Shown: positions 1 through 8,524 of the stretch, in pieces
How the letters are laid out: each line of letters begins with the position of its first letter
Position numbering within the stretch: the first letter of the stretch is position 1
Assembly: GCA_003116995.1 (NCBI GenBank)
Contig: BDSL01000189.1
Span: forward strand, 1-64,000
Length of the DNA stretch: 64,000 bases
Direction: 5' to 3'
Source of the DNA: Yamagishiella unicocca
Lineage: Eukaryota; Chlorophyta; Chlorophyceae; Chlamydomonadales; Volvocaceae
Translations under genes and position numbers: made by a program
The notes under the pieces: model-generated
The model's database searches: none
What the model saw: only the letters and a program-made list of their open reading frames with translations
Told to the model about the DNA's origin: nothing

Positions 1-151
1 TATAATAGTATTTGAAAAGTAAACCTTATACTTGATGAGGTCTTTGCACAGTTAAAACCAGGAAATGCTCAATGTCATCAGGCATCTGATGCTGTCCGAA
101 ATTGAGCTTCTGGAAATATAGCTTACTGGAAGAGAACAACGAATATCATTT

Positions 152-205
152 ATGATGCCCGTAATACTACACCCCTAAATCACTTCCCCCCCTTAAGTAT
201 ATTAC
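152..205. repeat. Degenerate copy of the dispersed inverted-repeat element
   Basis: The stretch reads gcccgtaata followed by tacacccctaaatcac and later cttaagt, which matches the reverse orientation of the complete element at 971-1051. The terminal CAGCG is not preserved and the far end fades out, so this is an old or truncated copy. Confidence 0.5.
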
Positions 206-320
206 AGGGTTACACTCCCTCATTTGTTAACTCCCAATCCCTGTGGTTGGCGCCAGCGGGCAACGGGAAGAGTGGGCGTGGCACCCGAGATCGTTTTGTA
301 TACATACTACGTCCGCAAGA

Positions 321-1001
321 ATGGATACAAATGATAGCGTTGGTTTCGTGATCCTAAATGATTCAGTTTTTTCCAAAACAAACAACAATAACATATATAT
401 CATGCTGTTCATCGACGGATGTGTGTCATTGTTGACATTTTTCACAACTTGGAACATCCTATTATTAGCACTACATAGTCATGTGTACATACACATCGAC
501 CTCTTAATGACGTCCATTGTTACCCTTACAGTGTCCACATACCTAATTTACGTTAAACCAGGGTATATAAGCATGGTTTTACCGCCTTACGATATTTGGA
601 GGATGCCCTGGAGCATTAATGTCGATGTCGAAAAGAGGACACGGTTACTCCTAGATAGTGGCTTGTGGCTAAATATTGTGCACATATTAGCACATATCTT
701 ACCCGTCATGATTATTTTGTATTTCCACGGTCGATATTACCTCCACTCAGGTATTGGTATACAAACGATGTTAGCGATCTTATTAATTCTCCTGTATGTC
801 CGTATAATTAAGGCAGATGAAGTCTATGATTGCCCATTGTCCGAATTAGCAATTGTCGTTTGTTCCACATTAATCTTATATGTTGGTTTTCTTGCCTTGT
901 GCTGGTATTCCACGCGCGCGCGTAGATTATTTTCTATTAAATCTCCACGTACGCGCAACAGGTCGAGCAGCAGCGTTGTGCCCGTATTAACTAAACCTTA
1001 A
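321..1001 (+). CDS. Hypothetical multi-pass membrane protein, C-terminus cut by an inverted-repeat element
   Basis: The frame is open from 243, but the first ATG is at 321 and is the likely start (226 residues). I see five or six hydrophobic helices, for example around residues 27-55, 60-75, 115-135, 145-160 and 175-195, separated by short polar loops, so it should sit in a membrane with a basic C-terminal tail (RARR, RTRNRSS). I do not recognise the family. The last ten or so codons and the stop lie inside the element at 971-1051. Without that insertion the frame would run on for about a dozen codons to a TAG near 1099, so the current C-terminus is a recent product of insertion. Whether the protein remains functional is unknown. 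Confidence 0.6.
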   Translation: MDTNDSVGFVILNDSVFSKTNNNNIYIMLFIDGCVSLLTFFTTWNILLLALHSHVYIHIDLLMTSIVTLTVSTYLIYVKPGYISMVLPPYDIWRMPWSINVDVEKRTRLLLDSGLWLNIVHILAHILPVMIILYFHGRYYLHSGIGIQTMLAILLILLYVRIIKADEVYDCPLSELAIVVCSTLILYVGFLALCWYSTRARRLFSIKSPRTRNRSSSSVVPVLTKP

Positions 1002-1051
1002 GTTTATTTTACAAATTGATTTAGGGGTGTATCATTACGGGCACAACGCTG
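971..1051. mobile_element. Complete hAT-like MITE with 8-bp target site duplication
   Basis: This 81-bp element begins CAGCGTTGTGCCCGTA and ends with the exact reverse complement. It is flanked on both sides by the 8-bp duplication TCGAGCAG (963-970 and 1052-1059). It carries no ORF. An 8-bp duplication and CAGNG-type ends are hallmarks of the hAT superfamily; assignment to hAT is inferred from these two properties. It is inserted in the 3' end of the membrane protein gene. Confidence 0.85.
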
Positions 1052-1159
1052 TCGAGCAGCCATGAGGTAACCACCAGTCATAACCGATGCATGTAGTGTT
1101 CATGACATCCTTGAAAAACTCACTGATTAAAATAGTATTTGAAAATTATGCTTTTACAA

Positions 1160-1341
1160 CTTATTTAGGGTTTTTGTAGTTGTTGTAGTTCTTGTAGTTC
1201 TTGTAGTTCTTGTAGTTGTTGTAGTTGTTGTAGTTGCAGTTATCATTGTAGTTATCATTGTAGTTATTAAAGCTGTTGTTGTAGTTGCCATAGTTGCCAT
1301 AGTTGCCTCAGTTGCCATAGTTGTATAATTGGTTGTTATTG
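1160..1341. repeat. Low-complexity GTT/GTAGTT minisatellite
   Basis: Imperfect tandem units of ttgtagttc, ttgtagttg and later gttgccata fill the spacer before the TBP-like gene. Both strands lack convincing coding sequence (the minus-strand frame is Thr/Met only). No gene is seen between 1052 and 1341. Confidence 0.7.
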
Positions 1342-2253
1342 ATGACATCCCGGATCACGGAGAAGGGGAAGGAGTTGGATGAAGAACTATCAAAATCATT
1401 GAAGTTGATCAATGATTGCAGCTACACGAATATCAAGCCAACGACTCTTTCAATCTCCACAATATCCTTCGTAGCGGTGTTGAATATGGAAAAACTAAAC
1501 CTTAAATACATTTACGACCGATTTTCAGACCCTCCAGTTATGAAGACGATAGATACATGTCTTAGCTCTACCAGTAACATCGAGAAACAAGTGATGCTCT
1601 CCGATAATGCTGTCTTTTCCAATTCTGCAATTATGAAGTTCGAGAAATGCTTCAAGAACATTATTGCAGTCAAGATCTTCCACAATGGAGTATTGCACAT
1701 CACAGGGCCATCATCTGTCCGTGACCTCATTTCAACGCTCGACATGGTCACCAAGATACTTGATGCCATCTATCAGCAACCTCCGGGTATGTATATGCAG
1801 ATGTATTCCTGGCTGTTTGTCCCTTGTTGTCCCTTGATTTTGTTACTTTGGATGAATTCAGGTACCGTGGGTGTTGACGACTTCCACACACAGATGATCA
1901 ACACCAACTTCGAAATCAAACAAAGCCTCAAAAAAGAAGCTGTTCATGCAGCTTTTAAGAGGAATAACATCATTGCAATGCTCCCAGAAACTCATCCAGC
2001 TGTGCGTCTCATGATCAAAACTCCTTCACAAAGTGGATCGGACAAGGCGATTACTTCATTCATTTTTGCTACTGGACAGGTCATAATTACCGGATCTAAG
2101 TGCGGGCTGGCGCTCCTGGAGGCGCACGAATGTGTCACTCGCATTCTCGACAAAGAACTTGATAATATTATTGCTCCAAAGAAGAAAACATCGACGACGT
2201 GTGGAAATGTCAGTGTTCGAAATACGCTCATTTCTTTGGCATTGGCGACATGA
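1342..2253 (+). CDS. TATA-box-binding-protein-like transcription factor, probably spliced
   Basis: The protein (303 residues unspliced, from ATG 1342) contains two direct repeats of the TBP saddle fold. Repeat one contains the stretch VKIFHNGVLHITG around residues 112-124, and repeat two contains SFIFATGQVIITGSK around residues 235-249, each followed by an amphipathic helix. These are the signature strands of TBP; viral TBP-like proteins are known in giant viruses and act in nuclear or factory transcription initiation. Between the repeats the frame contains a hydrophobic 25-residue stretch at 1787-1861 that is foreign to the fold and has GT...AG borders, so I read it as an in-frame intron; removing it leaves PPGTVGVDD. 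The upstream TTG at 1321 is in frame but unlikely to be used. The stop overlaps a small ATGA ORF (2250-2324, 24 acidic codons). Confidence 0.7.
   Translation: MTSRITEKGKELDEELSKSLKLINDCSYTNIKPTTLSISTISFVAVLNMEKLNLKYIYDRFSDPPVMKTIDTCLSSTSNIEKQVMLSDNAVFSNSAIMKFEKCFKNIIAVKIFHNGVLHITGPSSVRDLISTLDMVTKILDAIYQQPPGMYMQMYSWLFVPCCPLILLLWMNSGTVGVDDFHTQMINTNFEIKQSLKKEAVHAAFKRNNIIAMLPETHPAVRLMIKTPSQSGSDKAITSFIFATGQVIITGSKCGLALLEAHECVTRILDKELDNIIAPKKKTSTTCGNVSVRNTLISLALAT
1787..1861 (+). other. Putative 75-nt spliceosomal intron in the TBP-like gene
   Basis: The segment starts GTATGT and ends TTCAG, is T/C-rich in its second half, and contains the branch-like string gttact near its 3' end. Its length is 25 codons and it contains no stop, so splicing and non-splicing both keep the frame. 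The encoded residues are hydrophobic and rich in Trp, Cys and Leu, unlike the rest of the protein. Confidence 0.55.
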
Positions 2254-2427
2254 GTGAAGAAGATATTTCGGCATTGGACAATATTTTGGGCGGAGAATCT
2301 CCCGGTAATACCCACGAAGCCTGACAACTCAGTATGTGACAACGACGACGACGAACTCCTTCGCGCACTCAACGAGACTCTGGGGATGATCTATGAACTA
2401 ATATCGATTGAACTAATATCGATTGAA

Positions 2428-2694
2428 CTAATATCGATTACTTTTTCTTGCGACTGGCACTGATTTGCTTCTTCTGCTTGATCTCCAATTATGGACGTTC
2501 CGACCGAACTGGCCAAGGGATACAGACGCGCGCTTCTTTAATGCTCTGGAGTATGTGGTTACACGCGATCCGACAGATTTGACACGCATCTTTAGTTTTG
2601 TCTTTTTTGTTGGTTGTTTGGGAAATACAGCGTTCATGCTTTCGCCATTACCTCCAATTCTTTTGTTGTTGTTGCAATTGCAGCCAGCTGGCAT
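2428..2694 (-). CDS. Hypothetical small basic protein
   Basis: The frame opens with ATG at 2694 and encodes 88 residues that are strongly basic (many Lys and Arg, for example SRRSKSVPVARKSN at the C-terminus), with a short CNCNNNKR stretch at the start. Basic composition would suit nucleic-acid binding, but no family is recognised. The opposite strand is also open (2465-2782) with leucine runs and no ATG at its start, so which strand is coding is uncertain. Confidence 0.3.
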   Translation of the reverse strand: MPAGCNCNNNKRIGGNGESMNAVFPKQPTKKTKLKMRVKSVGSRVTTYSRALKKRASVSLGQFGRNVHNWRSSRRSKSVPVARKSNRY

Positions 2695-3042
2695 GATCGT
2701 ATTTTGTCCTAGAAGTCCTAAAATTGTTAGAGATAAGATTCATGAATACAATTATGAAATATCGCATTGTAATATCACATGAAATTTTCGTTATTTATGA
2801 TCATCATAAGATGGTTCGCTGTATCAATCTCTACGTCGTTCCCCAACACATCACGCACAAGGATTATATAGAAGAGCCCGGCGTGTCAGCATGAAAAGCC
2901 TGTGCGCCAGCTGGGAGTATGATTTGGGTGACAGCTCGTTGAAAATGATTGACTTGTGTGTCAAGAATATGGGATCCTACACTCCATCTTGTTGCGAGAC
3001 GGTCAGAAAAAAAGTAAAGAATCATGGTGTCCAAAATGCCAC

Positions 3043-3390
3043 ATGTTTTATCATGGTCTTTGTCCACTATCACCCATTGTAAAAGATGCGTTTACACTGA
3101 ACATGGGATACTCATCTTCCATAGGAAAGCAATGTGTCCACAAGACCACTGTACAGACACTACTTCGCAAATTTCCCGGGAACAACAGATTCCGACTTCG
3201 TGCGCCTATTTCCAAGAACATGATGTACAGAGAAATCACGCGTGAAAATGTGTCCGATATGCTTTCTGAAATTGATGCAGATGCTATTCTGGATTGTGAA
3301 ATATCAGGTTTGCTAGATTTCTTGAAAGGGTACATGCATCTCATAGAACAGGGCCAACCTGTCCGGATAATTATACACAATAAGTATTGA
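3043..3390 (+). CDS. Hypothetical protein, probably the 3' part of a frameshifted zinc-binding gene
   Basis: The frame is open from 2956 with no ATG until 3043. Just upstream of that ATG it encodes a WCPKCHMFYHGLC-like cluster that could bind zinc, so the real protein probably started further 5'. Short ATG frames that could be its beginning exist in other phases (2812-2892 and 2891-3082), which suggests one or two frameshifts or an unrecognised intron. The C-terminal part is a plausible folded domain (SDMLSEIDADAILDCEIS, then a helix). Function unknown. Confidence 0.35.
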   Translation: MFYHGLCPLSPIVKDAFTLNMGYSSSIGKQCVHKTTVQTLLRKFPGNNRFRLRAPISKNMMYREITRENVSDMLSEIDADAILDCEISGLLDFLKGYMHLIEQGQPVRIIIHNKY

Positions 3391-3530
3391 TGTCTACTGA
3401 GTCTACTGAGTCTACTGAGTCTACTGAGTCTAATGAGTCTACTGAGTCTACTGAGTCTACTGATGTCTACTGAGTCTACTGATGTCTACTGAGTCTACTG
3501 AGTATTGATGTCTACTAAGTATTGATATTG
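3389..3530. repeat. Tandem repeat of tctactgag
   Basis: About a dozen units of the 9-bp motif tctactgag, interrupted by tgatg, follow the preceding stop codon directly. No coding sequence is seen between here and the protease pseudogene at 3640. Confidence 0.8.
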
Positions 3531-3639
3531 ATAAGTACACATTTCATGTACAGTAACCAAAGTTTCACCGATACCTTTGAAAACAAATCATATCGTTACA
3601 AATTTCCTAAGGAAGGTTCGCTGCTAAGTCGCGAACGAA

Positions 3640-4400
3640 TCACAACAAGTCGCAATCCACCATCGCAAACAGGTTACGGCTGATTCCTGGCAACGCGTCT
3701 CCGCAGGTCTGCAGGAATACGTTGATGCCTTGGGCGGGAATGGCGATCACCTGCTTGCTACCACCACCGTTAGGGTCGTGCCCGGCTGCACCATGCCTAT
3801 CAGGAAGCCGTCCATGTTCAGAATGGGGCTACCGGAGTACCCTGGCTCGGCGTAGGTGTCGATGGTGAAGGAACCGAAGGGCGATCGGGCACCACCCATG
3901 AAGCCAACGCTCGAAACGGTGCCGCTATTGAAGCTCAGTTACGGAGCATCCCGTCCAGCGAAGCCAATCACATAGGCGTTGTCACCGGTAGCTGCCACGG
4001 AGCCGTGCGGTCGTGGCGGGTGCGCGGGCTGCTGCGGGCATTGAAGACGGCCACGTCTGGGGACCCAATCATCCGGGCGTTTTCAGGCGGGACCTGTTGC
4101 CGTGCCCTGACTTCACCAGCTCGATGGGGACCTGGGCGTTGAAGGCACTGCCGTCGCTCATCAATGCAAAGAAATCCGTTGCACCACTTTCAAGACCATG
4201 TGCGCAAGTAAGAATGTAGGGGTCGCTGTCGGAGTAGAAGAATCCGTTGAGGTAAATCACTGGCTCCAGGTCCGAAGGGCTCTCCTGCCGACGTCTACAG
4301 CCAACTATCTCACAACTAACTCTTGCTGCAGTTGAAGATCAGCTTGCGCCGCTCTGCTCCATCGCCGCGAAAGAGCGCCTGATCTCATAGTCGATAGGAA
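3640..4400 (-). pseudogene. Broken trypsin-like serine protease gene
   Basis: Read on the minus strand, pieces in three frames line up as one chymotrypsin-fold protease. The histidine motif is YILTCAHG near 4220-4190, an aspartate motif PDVAVFN lies near 4060-4035, and the serine motif GYSGSPILNMDGFLIG lies near 3840-3790, followed by a C-terminal segment ending in LLAMVD-like sequence and a stop at 3640-3642. The pieces are separated by frameshifts, and stops occur in every frame, so the gene is dead as sequenced. The stretch is visibly richer in G+C than its neighbours, which suggests acquisition from another genome followed by decay. A start near 4400 is a guess. Confidence 0.7.
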
Positions 4401-4453
4401 ACTCCATAGCGCCATGCAGAAAGTTATATCTGTCCATAGATTGTTATATATAT

Positions 4454-4922
4454 TCAGTTAGCGTTCGCATGCGTCGTCGTCGTATTTGTAGCCACAATCT
4501 TTTTACTCTTCATCATAAAATATGTTTGGTAGCTTGTCGATGTTCTCCCATAGGATAATTGGCCCGCGCCACCCACTCGTGTCTGTTTAGGGTAAGAGGA
4601 CCAGTGCTTTTTATTTTCATCAGCATAATGTGGAACTTCTTTTTCCTTTGCTACCCTCAAGAAATCCTCTCTTGTTGACAGGGTAAAACCTTCCAGGTGC
4701 GTACTCTATATCCATGCTTCGGGAATATATGATTCCATCATATTTTTTTGACCATTGAACATCTGCCAGCCATGGATAATCTGAGTCAAACCTGTACCAG
4801 TTTACATTGTTGCGAAAGAACCACCTCGGTTTGTAAGCCTTTCTGGGCTTGGCTTTGATATCGCAATATCTAACACATTGCGGTCTAGCTAAAGTCAGGC
4901 GATTGGGAGAGTTGGTCAACAT
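4454..4922 (-). pseudogene. Frameshifted hypothetical gene, parent of a duplicated fragment at 6015
   Basis: Two overlapping minus-strand frames (ATG 4922 down to 4620, then a second frame down to 4454) appear to be one gene with a frameshift near 4630-4660. The first part contains a stretch PQCVRYCDI and a compositionally normal, aromatic-rich region (WFFRNN, DSDYPWLADVQW). A third frame opens upstream with ATG near 4990 and runs into it, so the 5' end may also be broken or spliced. About 45 nt around 4857-4903 recur almost exactly on the plus strand at 6015-6060. Family not recognised. Confidence 0.4.
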
Positions 4923-4990
4923 CACCAATCGTCAATCCATATTTTCTTGCTGCTAGTTCAATCCAATCAGTGACCTCTCTCTTTACCATA

Positions 4991-5254
4991 TTATTGTTGA
5001 TATTCATAAGATTGTCTTACATGAAAATCAATGAAAATCGAACAAAATTCAAAAATCAACGAGTGTTGACACTGCAGAGGTATATCATATTGAGTCCTTC
5101 CACACAACCAGTCCAGCAAGCTTGTACCACTCGAAATGTCAAGTAGTGATATCTTCCGGTGCTTATCTTGGTCGTGGGTACCTTTGTTATCTTCGCGCAC
5201 CTCGGCAGTGTTAAAGCGAGTCTGTGCATCCTGTGTAGATTGATTTGTGGTCAT
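4991..5254 (-). CDS. Hypothetical protein with in-frame Tyr-Pro-Gln repeats upstream of its first ATG
   Basis: ATG 5254 gives 87 residues. However, the same frame remains open upstream to about 5440 and encodes at least nine PQY units from the tandem repeat at 5260-5372, with no ATG before the upstream stop. The true N-terminus may therefore lie in another exon or beyond a frameshift. Proline/tyrosine/glutamine-rich repeats suggest a disordered tail. No domain is recognised. Confidence 0.4.
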   Translation of the reverse strand: MTTNQSTQDAQTRFNTAEVREDNKGTHDQDKHRKISLLDISSGTSLLDWLCGRTQYDIPLQCQHSLIFEFCSIFIDFHVRQSYEYQQ

Positions 5255-5259
5255 CACAT

Positions 5260-5372
5260 GTGGATATTGTGGATATTGTGGATATTGAGGATATTGAGGA
5301 TATTGAGGATATTGAGGATATTGAGGATATTGAGGATATTGTGGATATTGAGGATATTGTGGGTCTTGAAGA
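5260..5372. repeat. Tandem repeat ggatattga/ggatattgt
   Basis: About twelve 9-bp units in a row. On the minus strand they encode PQY units in frame with the ORF at 4991-5254; the plus strand is also open, as expected for a 9-bp unit. Confidence 0.85.
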
Positions 5373-5439
5373 TATTGAGTGTTATTCGACGACTGCTCCG
5401 GCTGGTTATGGGAAGCGCCTATACACGGGCCGATAATTG

Positions 5440-5802
5440 TTTATTATCCCCTGAGGAGAATCAGATACATCATCTGATCCTTTCTTTTTCTGTACGATTA
5501 TGAGAATTAAATCGTACCTGAAAAGATTCCAATGGTAAAGTTATGTAAGTAATAACACGGAAGTCAATAACAGGGAAGTCAATAACACGGAACTAACAAG
5601 TGGATGGGCGTTTACTCACCATATAGATTATAGCGCACGTAAATATATATGTTTTGAAAGCCACTAATATTCAATGTAAAATCTGTATTGAACATTTTAT
5701 CCCAATACCACTGCATAGAAGAATGTATCCCGTGTGACGAGCATATCTCTCCAGCAGGCGGTGATATTTGCCGCATCACCAATACATCCACACGACAGCT
5801 GC
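5440..5802. other. Non-coding spacer with short direct repeats
   Basis: I see no convincing gene. Three copies of a 17-bp direct repeat (gaagtcaataacacgg and variants) lie at about 5550-5597, and the rest is AT-rich. Confidence 0.4.
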
Positions 5803-6003
5803 ATGGATATCAGGCGTAACATGCTGTACCGGCATTTGATATTGGTTCTTGTCCTTGGTTATTATAACACTTGCAGCGCCGATCCAGAGACTTTGTCGAT
5901 TGACATCATGGTATGTACAAATCTGGGAGGTAATTCTCGTTGGTGGTGTAGCAACTGCACTGCTTTGGGAATTAACTGTAGAGAAAATGGGGTAAGTGAA
6001 TGA
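5803..6003 (+). CDS. Small secreted cysteine-rich protein, possibly spliced
   Basis: ATG 5803 (or 5821) opens a 66-residue product with a signal peptide (hydrophobic LILVLVLGYY, then cleavage after CSA) followed by a short Cys/Trp-rich part with five cysteines. At 5992 a perfect donor GTAAGT occurs at a codon boundary. Using the acceptor TTTAG at 6028, with a CTGAC branch-like box just before it, would remove 37 nt and continue in frame for 35 codons to a TGA at 6134-6136. The unspliced reading ends at 6003. The second exon falls in the segment duplicated from 4857-4903. No homologue recognised. Confidence 0.4.
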   Translation: MDIRRNMLYRHLILVLVLGYYNTCSADPETLSIDIMVCTNLGGNSRWWCSNCTALGINCRENGVSE

Positions 6004-6136
6004 CCACTTTCCAAACGCCTGACTTTAGCTAGACCGCAATGTGTTAGATATTGCGATATCATCTGGAAAAAGTACCCAACCAGAAAGCTTACAAACCAAT
6101 AGATTGATGGAGGAGTACAATCTACTTAGAATATGA

Positions 6137-6563
6137 CAATTTACCTATGACAATTTACCTAGAATGTGCTTCAGTACACTTGTCAGGTCCTGTACACCAA
6201 TCATCGTCCTCATTTTGAATTTTGTTTTGATTGCTCGGAGTTCATAGATTACAAATTTGCGCACATTTTGCCAGAAATAGTTTACACTTTCGAAGACTGT
6301 TCAATAAGATGCATCATGCATAGAAACGTATATATAGATTAATAAATGGATCCAAACATGGATCCAAGCACGTTATCGTACATCGTACATCGTACATCGT
6401 ATATCATACGTGTAATTGAAAATATCCATGTATGTGTTTGTATGTGAGATTGTGATGAGATTAAATGAAGTTGAAACGTTCTTAAACGAGATTAAAGCGA
6501 GATCAAGCCGAGATTAAACCGAGATTAAGCCGAGATTAAACCGAGATTAAGCCGAGAATACAA
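6137..6563. other. Non-coding spacer with tandem repeats
   Basis: No gene is seen. The spacer holds a cgtacat repeat (about 6375-6405) and a run of the 11-bp units gattaaaccga and gattaagccga (about 6484-6555) that ends just before the stop of the RING gene. Confidence 0.5.
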
Positions 6564-7388
6564 TCACACGAGTGCGTCCGCCCTGCAGCATGGGCATGTT
6601 GGGTTATTCCTTAGCCAAGGACAGATGCAGTCTCCATGAAAGATGTGTTGACAGTGCAATCGGACGATCACTGAAGATTTCATGAAATGTTCTTGACAGA
6701 TGGGGCATTGCTTATTTGTTGAATCAGGCATGCCAACTGAAAATGTCTTTCTGGTCTTCTTCTCGCCGTTCTCTTGCATTGTCCATCCCAACTTGACAAG
6801 TTCGACCGCACCGCTCATGTACGACAGGGCCCGTGCAGGTGTTGTATCGATCGTCTCGTAAATCTTGAAGCGCCTTCCCAGTATTCCCGACATGACGTTG
6901 GCAATGTTAAGGTCTGACTGAGAGGACTGCATTGGCCAAATGTACATTTCTCGCATGTTGTAGGCAAGAGAATCGACATCAAATACTGGCCGCGTCAGAG
7001 TCCAGTGTAGGTGGTTGATGATCAACATGTGAGCCGTAATCACACCGGGATGACATGGCTTTTGTAGGAAGATATCGATAACACACTCATCAATTTGTTC
7101 CAGGTGATACTCCACACGATAGTCGACACGTAGTACCGCGATACACTTCTGTACATACGATGCATCTTTACATCTGCACTTGATCTCTCGCATGTCTAGC
7201 TCCAGCTCCATATGAGAAGGGGAATCGATAAGGATCAGGTCGCGTACGCAAGGGCCGTATACTTGACCACCAATGGCCTTCATTATATCACAGATCCTCT
7301 TGAATTCCTTTGCGTGCATTCGTGCTGCTGACGCTGCAATGCACGGTGGATAGTATATCCTTCGATCAGCACTCATCAGTGTTGTCAT
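6564..7388 (-). CDS. RING-H2 finger protein with nucleotidyltransferase-like N-terminal domain
   Basis: From ATG 7388 the product has 274 residues. The C-terminus is a textbook RING-H2 finger (CPICQEHF, then HCQHIFHGDC, then CPCC), which usually recruits an E2 enzyme for ubiquitin transfer. The N-terminal part starts with a GGQVYGPCVRDLIL stretch that resembles the G-G-x-VRD signature of polymerase-beta-type nucleotidyltransferases (CCA-adding and poly(A) polymerase folds), then MELELDMREIKC with acidic residues at the expected place. That part of the assignment is inference; the RING is clear. Such proteins are plausible virus-encoded E3 ligases acting on host proteins. The in-frame TTG at 7433 is not a likely start. 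Confidence 0.7.
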   Translation of the reverse strand: MTTLMSADRRIYYPPCIAASAARMHAKEFKRICDIMKAIGGQVYGPCVRDLILIDSPSHMELELDMREIKCRCKDASYVQKCIAVLRVDYRVEYHLEQIDECVIDIFLQKPCHPGVITAHMLIINHLHWTLTRPVFDVDSLAYNMREMYIWPMQSSQSDLNIANVMSGILGRRFKIYETIDTTPARALSYMSGAVELVKLGWTMQENGEKKTRKTFSVGMPDSTNKQCPICQEHFMKSSVIVRLHCQHIFHGDCICPWLRNNPTCPCCRADALV

Positions 7389-7492
7389 TCTCTGACTTTC
7401 CCCTCCCTCTTTCTGCCCCTTGTCGTTTAACAAACTTTCGGATTCCCTTTAGATTGGAATCATACTAGTGTATATCAAGTAGATCATACAAG

Positions 7493-7528
7493 TGATTTAA
7501 GGGTGTATTATTATGGGGCACGACGCTG
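7493..7528. repeat. Half copy of the inverted-repeat element, followed by agtagatcaa repeats
   Basis: The sequence gatttaagggtgtattatta followed by cgacgctg matches the right half of the element; the left end is missing. From 7529 to 7578 it is followed by four to five units of agtagatcaaa that run into the stop of the glycosyltransferase gene. Confidence 0.6.
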
Positions 7529-7568
7529 AAGTAGATCAAAAGTAGATCAAAAGTAGATCAAAAGTAGA

Positions 7569-8432
7569 TCAAGTAGTTTGAGTCAACAGCAGCTGGTCGA
7601 GATATGCTTTCATACGTTGCGCCTTGTCATGATAACCTTGTAGTCCTGCAAAGTGCACAAAGGCGATTTTTTTGTCGAGATAGAGTTTGCCAGGTTTAGG
7701 GAAAATAATCACACGCTTCGATAGTATTTTTGTGGAAGCAAGTCCGATCTTGTTGAAATGGTCATTAAAGAAGCTCTGGTCATAGTATTTCTTACGTAAG
7801 ATCACATTTTCTTTTGAAAATTGCCTGATCTTTTTAAAGTGTCCAAGTATGTCTGCTGAGGAGGACTTAGGACTAAATACGAATATGCCATCATTGAATG
7901 GAGTCGACCCTATCTTGAGCATGTTTCCAATTTCGGTAGGCGTGTATTTTTCAAAACCAAAGAAAGGATGGTTGAAATCCTCATACTCAATAGATGCATG
8001 CAACTTGTCAGGAATCTTCAGAGCCCTTTCAAAGATGTCAGATATCGGCGTTTTGATGATGATGTCACAATCGATGTACATCACAGTATCATAATTAATT
8101 GCACCCTTGAAACTGGTGATGTCGAGCTTCCGGAGGAGCGCGTCATGCAGGTCTGTCTCTGTTGGCACCTCCAGGGCATGGACACGTTTCACACAAGCCG
8201 GCTTTTTAATACCTTTCGAAGCCAAGGCTCTGAGACACGGACGATTACCAATGATCAGGAAGTCTACTGACATATCCGGTGAGAAATGCCCCAGGGAACG
8301 CCACATGAGCTCAAACATTGGTAGGTACGCATCTGGTCGACCCACAAGGAGTGTGTACATTAGTTTCTTAGGGTGACGTAACGTTTTCGAATGTCTTGTG
8401 ACATTCGACGAAAGTTCAGATGAACGCGTCAT
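7569..8432 (-). CDS. Family 8 glycosyltransferase (glycogenin/galactosyltransferase-like)
   Basis: The 287-residue product begins at ATG 8432. It has the GT-A fold layout of family 8: YTLLVGRPDAYLP near residue 26 for nucleotide-sugar binding, the metal-binding DxD as YIDCDIII near residue 122, FNDGIFVFSP near residue 187, and a late histidine motif FVHFAGLQGYHDK near residue 266. Family 8 enzymes are retaining transferases that use UDP-sugars. There is no signal peptide, so it would act in the cytosol or virus factory, probably on virion proteins. With the transferases at 52738 and 58328 it gives the window three unrelated glycosyltransferases. Confidence 0.85.
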   Translation of the reverse strand: MTRSSELSSNVTRHSKTLRHPKKLMYTLLVGRPDAYLPMFELMWRSLGHFSPDMSVDFLIIGNRPCLRALASKGIKKPACVKRVHALEVPTETDLHDALLRKLDITSFKGAINYDTVMYIDCDIIIKTPISDIFERALKIPDKLHASIEYEDFNHPFFGFEKYTPTEIGNMLKIGSTPFNDGIFVFSPKSSSADILGHFKKIRQFSKENVILRKKYYDQSFFNDHFNKIGLASTKILSKRVIIFPKPGKLYLDKKIAFVHFAGLQGYHDKAQRMKAYLDQLLLTQTT

Positions 8433-8524
8433 TGGAATCGTTTAACAGTTTATGGAAAAAGATCCTCTGGCATATAATTAATCAATTTTCAAATTAGAAC
8501 AAATTAGAAAAATAGGAATTAGGT

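Noticed and set aside
2254..2463. Small ORF after the TBP-like gene, starting at GTG
   Set aside because: No ATG, ends in a repeated ELISI tract from a 15-bp direct repeat; not supported as a gene.
3389..3530. CRISPR-like array
   Set aside because: Direct tandem repeats without unique spacers; the same holds for the other tandem arrays in the window.
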